DNA from: CAYLXN01 sp964388235
GTDB lineage: Bacteria > Patescibacteriota > Saccharimonadia > Saccharimonadales > Saccharimonadaceae
Reading direction: 5' to 3'
Assembly: GCA_964388235.1 (NCBI GenBank)
Contig: CAYLXN010000002.1
Coordinates: 9,253 to 73,252, forward strand
Length of the DNA: 64,000 nt
This document shows, one piece after another, positions 32,509 to 40,174 of this stretch. Within the stretch, counting starts at the first letter, position 1; every line of letters starts with the position of its first letter. The position numbers were made by a program, and so were the translations under genes. Below the pieces are notes generated by a model. It was given only the letters and a program-made list of their open reading frames with translations, was not told the DNA's origin and searched no databases.

Positions 32509-32862
32509 ATGAATCGTAGAAACAAACCAATGGCTTTGCGGCGCCAAAATGCCTCTAGTTACAAACGAAATCAAAACATCACGCCTTATGTGTCGGTCAA
32601 CAAAATTGGGCCATTTAGCCAAACTTTGATGATTGCGTTGATGGTGGCAGTTTTAGGTATGATTTACCTAACTCAGGCGACTAGGACCACCAGCTTCGAC
32701 TATGATGCGTTAGCAATCGATCAAGAAATTGCGGAATTAAGTGCTAAGAAAACTGATTTAGAAATTGAGCAAGCCCGCTTGACCTCACTTAAAACGATTG
32801 AGACTAGCGAAGTAGCACAAGCGATGGTTCAGCCATCAGCAGTCGGTTACGTTAGTAATTAA
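32509..32862 (+). CDS. ftsL: FtsL-like divisome protein
   Basis: 117 aa: basic cytoplasmic tail, one membrane helix (SQTLMIALMVAVLGMIYLT, near 37-56) and a coiled coil (DQEIAELSAKKTDLEIEQARLTSL). Sequence is not diagnostic, but topology and position between rsmH and the class B PBP are those of FtsL, which with FtsB/DivIC activates septal synthesis. No SD; a second ATG seven codons later is possible. Confidence 0.72.
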   Translation: MNRRNKPMALRRQNASSYKRNQNITPYVSVNKIGPFSQTLMIALMVAVLGMIYLTQATRTTSFDYDALAIDQEIAELSAKKTDLEIEQARLTSLKTIETSEVAQAMVQPSAVGYVSN

Positions 32863-32894
32863 GTTTTAAAATAGCCAAAAGGCTAGCAGTGGAT

Positions 32895-32900
32895 TATAAT
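32895..32900 (+). promoter_or_regulatory. -10 box of ftsI
   Basis: TATAAT nine bases before the ATG at 32910, no ribosome site. Confidence 0.5.
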
Positions 32901-32909
32901 TAATAAGAG

Positions 32910-34637
32910 ATGGAAAGTTTATTTGTAAAGGGCAGTCGGGTTAGAATCATTGCGATGGCGTCGCTAGCTTGTTTTGGATTGATTGTTGTGCAATTGTTTC
33001 GATTGCAGGTGATTGACCACGGGATGTATGTTAAGTGGGCTCGGGCGGAGCAAGTTAAAAAGTTGGTTATTCCAGCTAAGCGTGGTTTGATTTATGCGAT
33101 GGATGGCGAGCAGCCAGTGGCGTTAGTGCTGAATCAAAATGTGTACACCTTATTTGTTGACCCGTTAATTGTTAAGGATAATCCAAATTTGCAAACGATT
33201 TTGGAAACTCAAATCGGTGATTTGTTGGTGAAAGATTACCCTCAACGATTGAAGGCGGATAATCGCTATCAAGTGATTGCTAATAATTTAAGCCGAACGC
33301 AGGCGGAAAAAATTAAGAGTCAAAATATTGCTGGCGTTGGTTTTCAGGAAACGACGAAGCGAGTTTATCCAGAAGGGGCGTTGGCGGCGCAAGTGCTGGG
33401 GTTTGTAAATTCGGAAGGTGGTCAGTATGGTATCGATGAAGGCTTGAATAAGCGGTTGGCGGGAACCGATGGTTTGCTGGAATCAGTGACTGATATTGCT
33501 CAAGTACCGCTGACTTTGGGCGGTAAAAACATCAATCAACAGGCTAAAGATGGCGAAAATATAGTTTTGACAATTGATAGAAATATTCAATCTTATACTG
33601 AAAAAGCTCTGCAAAAAGGTTTGGCGAAGCATAATTTGAAATTTGGTAGCGTGATTGTGATGGATCCGCTGACGGGCAAAGTGATGGCGATGGCTAATCA
33701 GCCAACTTTTAACCCGAGTGAATATAATAAAGTCGCTGATGCGGCGGCGTTTACTAATGGGACGGTGTTCGCGCCGTATGAGCCAGGTTCGGTGATTAAA
33801 ACCCTGACTGTGGCGGCTGGTCTGGATAGGGGAGTTATTTCGCCTGAAAGTACTTTTTTGAATACTGATCAGGTGCAAGTCAATGATCGCACGATTTATA
33901 ACGCTCTGCGTGGCTTCACTGGTAATGTGACTATGCAAAAAGCGCTAACTTATTCATTGAATACGGGTATGGTTCATATTTTGTCACAACTGGGCGGTGG
34001 GCAGATTAATTACCAAGCTCGTTCGGTGCTGTATGACTATTTTCACAATCGGTTTGGGCTAGGTGAGCCAACTGGGATTGAGGTGGCTGAGGCTAAGGGC
34101 AAAGTTTTTTCTCCGGATGAAGAAGAAGGCAACGCAGTTCGGTATTCAAATATGGCTTTCGGTCAGGGGCTTGATTTGACGATGGTCCAGGTAGCGGCGG
34201 CTTTCGGTTCGGCGATCAATGGCGGTAATTATTTTCGGCCAACGTTGGTTAATGGCACGATTGGTCGCTTAGGCGATTTTAATCCAGTTGAAATTAAGCC
34301 AGTTCGAACTGGTGTAGTTAAGCCAGAAACTAGTCGCGCTTTGCGGTCGATGGTTTACTCTGCAAGACAAGGTTTTTATGATAAAATTGATAAGCAGGGT
34401 TTTGAAGTTGGCGGCAAAACTGGAACCAGCGAAACGATTCGCAATGGTGTTTACGTCAAGGACGAAACGATTGCTAGTTATTTAGGCTATGGAGGCAATG
34501 AACAGCCTCGATATGTAATTATGGTGCAAGTTTCATCGCCAGGTCGTAGTCTTGAGGGCGCGATTCAGGCAATGCCAATTTTCACTGATATTTCAAACTG
34601 GTTAATAAATTATTTAAAACTACAACCGAAAGGATAA
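32910..34637 (+). CDS. ftsI: Class B penicillin-binding protein (septal transpeptidase)
   Basis: 575 aa. N-terminal membrane anchor (IIAMASLACFGLIVVQLF), a PBP dimerisation domain with KRGLIYAMDG and LGFVNSEGGQYGIDEGLN, then the transpeptidase with catalytic serine in GSVIK (SxxK), SLN (SxN) in YSLNTGM, and KTG in GGKTGTS. It crosslinks septal peptidoglycan with FtsW. There is no C-terminal PASTA domain. MraY follows after one base, so translation is coupled. Confidence 0.95.
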   Translation: MESLFVKGSRVRIIAMASLACFGLIVVQLFRLQVIDHGMYVKWARAEQVKKLVIPAKRGLIYAMDGEQPVALVLNQNVYTLFVDPLIVKDNPNLQTILETQIGDLLVKDYPQRLKADNRYQVIANNLSRTQAEKIKSQNIAGVGFQETTKRVYPEGALAAQVLGFVNSEGGQYGIDEGLNKRLAGTDGLLESVTDIAQVPLTLGGKNINQQAKDGENIVLTIDRNIQSYTEKALQKGLAKHNLKFGSVIVMDPLTGKVMAMANQPTFNPSEYNKVADAAAFTNGTVFAPYEPGSVIKTLTVAAGLDRGVISPESTFLNTDQVQVNDRTIYNALRGFTGNVTMQKALTYSLNTGMVHILSQLGGGQINYQARSVLYDYFHNRFGLGEPTGIEVAEAKGKVFSPDEEEGNAVRYSNMAFGQGLDLTMVQVAAAFGSAINGGNYFRPTLVNGTIGRLGDFNPVEIKPVRTGVVKPETSRALRSMVYSARQGFYDKIDKQGFEVGGKTGTSETIRNGVYVKDETIASYLGYGGNEQPRYVIMVQVSSPGRSLEGAIQAMPIFTDISNWLINYLKLQPKG

Positions 34638-34638
34638 C

Positions 34639-35670
34639 ATGGAAACAGCAGTTAATTTTATCGTCGTCAGGAATAGCCTGCTTTACACAATTTTAGCGCT
34701 AATTATCGCTATGGTGCTGACGCCAATTTATACCCATTTTGCTTATAAGTATAAATTTTGGAAAAAGCAGCGCTCGACTTCGACTACTGGCGAAAAGCTG
34801 AAAGTTTTGACTAAATTGCACGCGGAAAAGTTTAAACGCAATATTCCAACTATGGCTGGAGCGGTATTTGTACTGGCCACGGTGATTGTGACGTTGGTTT
34901 TCAATCTTGATCGGGAAGAAACTTGGTTGCCACTGGCAGCCTTGGTCGGTGGGGCAGGTGTTGGTTTACTGGATGACATTGTCAATGTTTTTGGCAGTGG
35001 CAAAGGCGTGGCTGGTTTGCGCACCAGTATTAAGTTTTCGTTGATTTTGGCAATGGGTTTGGTGTTGGGTTGGTTTTTCTATGCTAAATTGGGCTACTAT
35101 TCGATTCATGTGCCGTTTTTCGGTCAGTGGGAATTGGGAATTTTGATTATTCCACTGTTTGCTTTCGCAGTAGTGGCAACTGGCAATGCGGTTAACATTA
35201 GCGACGGACTGGATGGCTTGGCTGGCGGCTTGGCGGCCTTGGCGTTCTTTACCTACGGAATGATTGCTTTCTTGCAAGGTTATACGCGAATTGCTATGTT
35301 TTGTTTCACGGTGATGGGGTCGTTGTTGAGTTATTTGTGGTTTAATATTCCACCAGCTAGGTTTTTTATGGGCGACATCGGTAGTTTTGCGCTCGGCACT
35401 TCACTGGGTGTGGTGGCAATGCTAACTGATTCGTTCTTGTTGTTGCCAATTATTGGCTTGCTGTTCGTAGTTGAAGCTGGGTCAAGCTCAATTCAAATCT
35501 TTTCCAAAAAAGTTTTCAAGCGAAAAATTTTCAAATCAGCGCCAATTCATCATCATTTGGAAGCTAGTGGCTGGCAGGAGACCAAAATTACGATGCGGTT
35601 TTGGATTATTGCGGCGGCTAGTTCGTTTGCTGGGCTGGTGATCGCGATCATGGGTGGGCATATTTACTAG
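34639..35670 (+). CDS. mraY: Phospho-N-acetylmuramoyl-pentapeptide transferase
   Basis: Makes lipid I at the membrane. 343 aa with about ten membrane helices. Family motifs: cytoplasmic KLHAEKFKRNIPTMAG near residue 55-70, LLDDIVNVF near 112-120, NAVNISDGLDGLAGG near 190 and the HHH metal region in APIHHHLEASGWQE near 310. The first short helix and polyisoprenyl-binding loops are normal. It follows ftsI by one base and ends one base before the ftsW start. Confidence 0.96.
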   Translation: METAVNFIVVRNSLLYTILALIIAMVLTPIYTHFAYKYKFWKKQRSTSTTGEKLKVLTKLHAEKFKRNIPTMAGAVFVLATVIVTLVFNLDREETWLPLAALVGGAGVGLLDDIVNVFGSGKGVAGLRTSIKFSLILAMGLVLGWFFYAKLGYYSIHVPFFGQWELGILIIPLFAFAVVATGNAVNISDGLDGLAGGLAALAFFTYGMIAFLQGYTRIAMFCFTVMGSLLSYLWFNIPPARFFMGDIGSFALGTSLGVVAMLTDSFLLLPIIGLLFVVEAGSSSIQIFSKKVFKRKIFKSAPIHHHLEASGWQETKITMRFWIIAAASSFAGLVIAIMGGHIY

Positions 35671-35671
35671 C

Positions 35672-37069
35672 ATGAGACCAGAGCGTAACTATCGGTCTGA
35701 ACTTGGTAATCAGCTGAAGTCTGGTTTAGTTGGTGGGTTTAATAGTTCCGCTAGCGATTTTTTGAAAATTATCAAACAAATAACTTCGGGCGGTGGTGAG
35801 ACTGCGACTAAAAAACCGCTGAAAAATCGCCGTCGCTCAGTCGGTTCAGGTTATGAAAAAAATCAAGCAATCGTTCGGCGACATCGCCCTGATTATTTGA
35901 TCCCATTGTTTTTTTGTTTAATTTTGCTGACGGGCTTAATTTTGATTTATTCGATCAGTCCGCTGCGAGCCAACGCTCAAAATAACGCCCTGGGAGAGAA
36001 GATTTTTAGTGATAATCATTATTTTGTGCGGCACTTGATCAGTGCTTTGATTGCTGTGGCGACATTTAGTGTGTTTAGTTTTGTACCGATTGATTTGATG
36101 CGGCGTTACATGGTTTGGATTTTGCTAGCTGGTTTTGCGGCAGCTATCGGATTGTTTTTATTATCAAAAATCGCTCCTGGTTCGTCGCTGGTTCAATGCA
36201 GTTTGGGGGCTTGTCGCTGGCTGAGATTGGGGCCGATTTCGATTCAAGTTTCGGAGATGTTGAAATTCAGTTTGCTGGTTTTCTTTAGTTTTTTTTGGGG
36301 CTATTTCATGAGCACTAATTCGATTAACAGTCCAGTAAATATTATTAACTCAATTCTGATTACTGGTTTGGCGCTATTTAGTGTGGTGGTGTTGCAAAAT
36401 GACTTAGGATCGGGCGGCGCGATGCTGGTGATGTTTATGTTTATGATCTGGGCGGCTGGAATTAAAAAACAATACGTGATGATCGTTTTGGTGCTAATTT
36501 TGAGCTTAAGTAGCGTGGTGATTCTCAGTAAGCCGCATCGAATTAGTCGTGTCAAAACTTACTTGTCGGACATCGTGACGCCGATTGATAAAACTGAAGT
36601 TAACGACCAAAATCGGCATATTGTTCAGGCTAAAATTGCTGTTGGTAGCGGTGGTCTGTTTGGTTTGGGAGTTGGTAAAAGTGTTCAGGCAACGGGCTAT
36701 TTACCAGAGGCGATCAACGATTCAATTTTTGCAATTATTGGTGAAGTTTTTGGTTTTGTGGGTACTGGTTTGGTGATTAGCTTGTATGTGTTGTTGCTGT
36801 ATCGATTGTTGCGGGCGTCGGTTTATTCGCATCAACCGTTTAATCAATTGTGGTTCGTGGGAATTTTTACCTGGATTTTTTCGCACGTGTTTATAAATAT
36901 CGGTTCGATGACTGGCATAATTCCGATGACGGGTATTACCTTGCCTTTTTTGAGTTACGGTGGAAGTAGTATGTTGTTTATGGCGGCTGCTTTAGGAGTG
37001 GCGTTTAATTTGTCTCGATATACGGCGCACACGCCTTTGATATTAACAGATAAACAAAAGAGTAGGTAA
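35672..37069 (+). CDS. ftsW: Lipid II polymerase of the SEDS family
   Basis: Septal glycosyltransferase paired with FtsI. 465 aa from the ATG at 35672, one base after the mraY stop; an upstream in-frame ATG lies inside mraY. It has an unusually long basic cytoplasmic N-terminus of about 75 residues, then ten membrane helices. SEDS features: the catalytic-region motif PIDKTEVNDQNRHIVQAKIA in the large loop, SIFAIIGEVFG, and the C-terminal LPFLSYGGSSML. MurG begins four bases after its stop. Confidence 0.95.
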   Translation: MRPERNYRSELGNQLKSGLVGGFNSSASDFLKIIKQITSGGGETATKKPLKNRRRSVGSGYEKNQAIVRRHRPDYLIPLFFCLILLTGLILIYSISPLRANAQNNALGEKIFSDNHYFVRHLISALIAVATFSVFSFVPIDLMRRYMVWILLAGFAAAIGLFLLSKIAPGSSLVQCSLGACRWLRLGPISIQVSEMLKFSLLVFFSFFWGYFMSTNSINSPVNIINSILITGLALFSVVVLQNDLGSGGAMLVMFMFMIWAAGIKKQYVMIVLVLILSLSSVVILSKPHRISRVKTYLSDIVTPIDKTEVNDQNRHIVQAKIAVGSGGLFGLGVGKSVQATGYLPEAINDSIFAIIGEVFGFVGTGLVISLYVLLLYRLLRASVYSHQPFNQLWFVGIFTWIFSHVFINIGSMTGIIPMTGITLPFLSYGGSSMLFMAAALGVAFNLSRYTAHTPLILTDKQKSR

Positions 37070-37073
37070 TTTT

Positions 37074-38279
37074 ATGGCAAAGCAAAAAATCAAAATTTTA
37101 TTAGTTGGTGGCGGGTCTGGTGGGCATATTTTGCCGGTGGTACCAATTGCTCAGCGGCTGGTCAAACAGATGCCGCATTCGGAACTTCGATTTTGGTGTG
37201 ATTACAAGATGTTGGAAAAAGCTGAAGATTTGTTTAAAGACCAACCAGTGAAAGTTTCAGGGTTGTCTTCGGGTAAATTTAGACGCTATCATCATCTGAC
37301 TTGGTGGCAAAATTTGCAGCCAGGGATTCTTGGTCCAAATTTGGTTGATTTGGTGCGGATTGGCGGTGGTTTTATTCAATCTTTTGCTAGAATGATTGTT
37401 TGGCGACCAGATGTGGTTTTTGCTAAGGGTGGTTTTGTGTGTCTGCCGGTCGGTTTTGTAGCTCGACTGCTAAGGATTAAGCTAGTGATTCATGATTCAG
37501 ACACGGTCCCTGGCTTGACTAATCGGATTTTGGGCAAGATTGCTAATAAAATTGCCACTGGTTATCCGACGATTTATTATAATTATCCTAAAGATAAGTC
37601 GGTGTTTACGGGGATTCCAGTGCGAAAAAGTCTAATCGAGGCTGACAAAGTAGATCAAAAGCAGCTGCGACAAGAGCTTGATTTACCAGTCGACGAACCA
37701 ATTGTTCTGGTGACAGGTGGTGGCTTGGGGGCGCAAAATATTAATCAAGCGGTGGCTGAAAAGTATAAAAAGTTTAATGGTTTTACGATTTTGGTGACTG
37801 GTGAAAAGAGTTATCAGGAAACAATTGATTTTATGGGGGGCGAGGATAAAATTGACCAGCAAAAGATCAAAGTAATTGGTTTCGCTAATAATATGGATCA
37901 GTTGATTTTGGCCAGTGATGTGGTGGTTTCGAGAGCTGGAGCGACGATTATTGCTGAATTAGCCACAGCTAAAAAACCGACGATTTTAATCCCAAATCCA
38001 AAATTAACAGGGGGGCACCAGTTGAAAAACGCTCAGATTATCGGTGAAGCCGATGCGGCTTTAGTGCTTGATGATCAGCAGGTGACTGAATCTAACGGTG
38101 AAAGCTTAAATCAGGCGATAAACCAATTGACTTCTAATGAGGGCAGGGGAGAGGCTGAGCAGCTAGCGATGAAGTTGTATCGTTTTGCAAAACCTGATGC
38201 AGTAGCTCAGTTGGCAGATTTGATTCTTTGTCAGGTTGATGTTGATAAAATCGAAAAAATAACGAAAGCCGCTAAATGA
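37074..38279 (+). CDS. murG: Lipid I N-acetylglucosaminyltransferase
   Basis: Adds GlcNAc to lipid I to make lipid II. 401 aa, GT-B fold. N-terminal glycine loop LVGGGSGGHILPVVPIA, membrane-contact region, and C-terminal UDP-GlcNAc site with VTGGGLGAQNINQAV and SRAGATIIAELATAKKP; the conserved GGHQLKNA follows. It is about 40 residues longer than E. coli MurG. Its TGA overlaps the ftsQ ATG. Confidence 0.96.
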   Translation: MAKQKIKILLVGGGSGGHILPVVPIAQRLVKQMPHSELRFWCDYKMLEKAEDLFKDQPVKVSGLSSGKFRRYHHLTWWQNLQPGILGPNLVDLVRIGGGFIQSFARMIVWRPDVVFAKGGFVCLPVGFVARLLRIKLVIHDSDTVPGLTNRILGKIANKIATGYPTIYYNYPKDKSVFTGIPVRKSLIEADKVDQKQLRQELDLPVDEPIVLVTGGGLGAQNINQAVAEKYKKFNGFTILVTGEKSYQETIDFMGGEDKIDQQKIKVIGFANNMDQLILASDVVVSRAGATIIAELATAKKPTILIPNPKLTGGHQLKNAQIIGEADAALVLDDQQVTESNGESLNQAINQLTSNEGRGEAEQLAMKLYRFAKPDAVAQLADLILCQVDVDKIEKITKAAK

Positions 38280-39235
38280 AAAATTTTAACCTCAAGTCTT
38301 ATTATCGAGGTAAATCTAAAAGCGGTGAAAGTCAACGACGAGGGTCGTCAAAAGCGGATTCGGCTGTTAAGCAACGACCATCGCCAGCTGCGGCTTACTT
38401 GCGAGGCGCAACTCTAAGCCCTAGAACTGCGACCAATAAAGCCACTACTGAGCGCGAAAAGTTACATAATTTAACCAAGCGTCGTCAGAAAGTGGTTCGG
38501 CTGATCACGGCTACACTGGCTGTTTGTGCGCTAGTTGCTTTGGCAATTTGGCAGATTATTTTTAATGTGCAGATTGAAATTACTAATTTATCTGATCAAC
38601 CAGACGCTAAACAATTGGCGGCTTATCAAACGGCAATAAATCAATATTTGGATAAGCAGCCATCGGAGAGATTTAAGTTGTTTTTGAACAAGAAAAACTT
38701 ATTTTCGTCTTTGGTGGATAAGTCTCCAGAAGTTGCGTCAATTGATAAAATTCAGACGAGCTTTCTACAACCTAGTATTTTTAAGTTAACTTTGCGTCAA
38801 CCAGTGGCTTCTTGGAAAGTTGATGGTCAGATTCATTTTGTCGACTCTCAGGGGGTAGCGTTTAAGACCAACTACTTCCCAGAGCCAAAGTTAAAGATTC
38901 AAGATAATTCACGAGCTAATCTAACTAGTGACGATGCTGCTAAACGGCAAAGCTTGAACTTAGCTAGTAGCCAATTTTTGAAATTTGTTGGTCGATTTAT
39001 CGATTTATCGAAAGATAAGGGTTATGAAGTATCCGAGGTTGTAATTCCTAAGACCAGCCTCCGGGAGATAAATGTTAAGCTTAAAAATAATCCTGTGACG
39101 ATTAAGGCATCAATTAGCCGTAATGCAGCTGAGCAGGTTGAGGACATGGACAAATCGCTAAAGTATCTAACTAAGACTTTGCAACAACCAGCCTACCTTG
39201 ACGTCAGAGTTCCTCGTCGAGCGTTTTACAAATAA
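38276..39235 (+). CDS. ftsQ: Cell division protein FtsQ/DivIB-like
   Basis: 319 aa: a long, basic cytoplasmic domain (about 75 residues), one membrane helix (LITATLAVCALVALAIWQIIF), then an outer region whose first part aligns with a POTRA fold, with SIDKIQTSFLQPSIFKLTLRQPVASWK as the second strand-helix unit. Position after murG supports FtsQ/DivIB. ftsA and ftsZ do not follow; the strand changes and a non-coding block begins. The candidate sRNA on minus overlaps its last bases. Confidence 0.85.
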   Translation: MKNFNLKSYYRGKSKSGESQRRGSSKADSAVKQRPSPAAAYLRGATLSPRTATNKATTEREKLHNLTKRRQKVVRLITATLAVCALVALAIWQIIFNVQIEITNLSDQPDAKQLAAYQTAINQYLDKQPSERFKLFLNKKNLFSSLVDKSPEVASIDKIQTSFLQPSIFKLTLRQPVASWKVDGQIHFVDSQGVAFKTNYFPEPKLKIQDNSRANLTSDDAAKRQSLNLASSQFLKFVGRFIDLSKDKGYEVSEVVIPKTSLREINVKLKNNPVTIKASISRNAAEQVEDMDKSLKYLTKTLQQPAYLDVRVPRRAFYK

Positions 39236-39299
39236 AAATAGGCTCTGAACAGTCAGCAAGATGCTAGGAGGGCAGATCTTACTGACTGATCAGAACCAT
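39230..39299 (-). ncRNA. Candidate ~70-nt hairpin sRNA with an anti-Shine-Dalgarno loop
   Basis: On minus, TTGCAT-17-TGC-TATAAT (39334-39306) predicts a start near 39299. The transcript would fold into a 22-bp stem (39297-39276 with 39262-39241) and then reach TATTTTTATTT. Read on minus, two of the three stem irregularities become G:U pairs and only one U:U mismatch remains; on plus all three are mismatches. This supports minus-strand RNA. The 13-nt loop CTGCCCTCCTAGC contains CCCTCCT, exact complement of AGGAGGG. The 3' end runs antisense over the ftsQ stop. An ATG at the predicted 5' end would encode only six residues. Confidence 0.6.
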
Positions 39300-39305
39300 A
39301 CGACC

Positions 39306-39334
39306 ATTATAGCACAACTATAATTAAAATGCAA
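39306..39334 (-). promoter_or_regulatory. Promoter of the hairpin sRNA
   Basis: TTGCAT (39334-39329), 17 bp, TGC-extended TATAAT (39311-39306), on minus. Confidence 0.72.
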
Positions 39335-40174
39335 GCATTTTGTTGAAAAAAGTCGTGTGATTCGTAGGAGAGTAGTAACCCACTAGAAGGGGCTTGATGT
39401 TCGGTTTTTGTTCGGTGAGATAGTCTTACGGGGGAAAACTATATTTTAATATTAAAATATAAAAAAGTCAAATAAGCAAATAAACAGGGGAAATGGGGTA
39501 GTAGGGCATAAAAATTCAAAAAAAGCAAATATGCTGTGGAAAACTAAAAAGTGGTAAATATTGTATGTCAGCTATAGTAAGGATCTAGCTAGACTGGCGA
39601 ATAAAGAGAAACAGAAGGCACGGTGGTAGGATTTAAGTTGCAGCAAACGGATAAAAATAACTGTGATCGACAAACTACCCTCTGTTAATCATAGAAGTAA
39701 TAATTCTACAGGCCTATTATTTAATAAAGAGCTATGTGTTGGGGTTACCTGGTGTCAAAATGCTTTAATGCGTAAAATATACATTGTGCGACATTAGAAT
39801 TAATTAATAAAGTTGATTAATCATACCTTTAAAACAAATTGTAAAATCAGTTGAATATGCAATTACCCTCTGTTATAGCCAACTACTCTCCCTTTTTGGC
39901 TTAAGTCTAAGCTTCCAGGTCTAATTAGCGAAAATTATTAAATGTCAGCTATGTCGTCTTTTGCGACCTTATTTTTGGTTTCAGTAAGAACGTAAAATAC
40001 CGTCTGAAATTTCCAAAGTCATGCATGGGCATATGTTAACTAAATTTAGCCGAATAATAAAATAAAAAACAAGCTTCAACTAAAACTAGTCTTAAGTTCG
40101 GTTTTTGTTCGGATGATAAAAATAAAAAAGCGATATCGAAACTTAACTCTCCTCGCCTCTTGATTTAGGATTGT
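39335..40174. other. 840-bp non-coding block with repeated words
   Basis: No protein gene can be supported here. The 17-mer GTTCGGTTTTTGTTCGG occurs at 39399-39415 and 40096-40112. Between these copies ATGTCAGCTAT occurs twice (near 39564 and 39941) and TACCCTCTGTTA twice (near 39680 and 39863), all in direct orientation and in mirrored order. A perfect 22-bp AT palindrome lies at 39440-39461, a GCCAA/TTGGC hairpin near 39880, and a TGTGGAAAA word near 39535. Function unknown. Confidence 0.5.

Noticed and set aside
33483..33938. 151-codon minus-strand ORF
   Set aside because: It lies wholly antisense to ftsI and has no promoter or ribosome site.
39399..40112. The 17-bp direct repeats as attachment sites of an integrated element
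   Set aside because: No integrase, tRNA target or cargo gene lies between them; kept only as an unexplained repeat.
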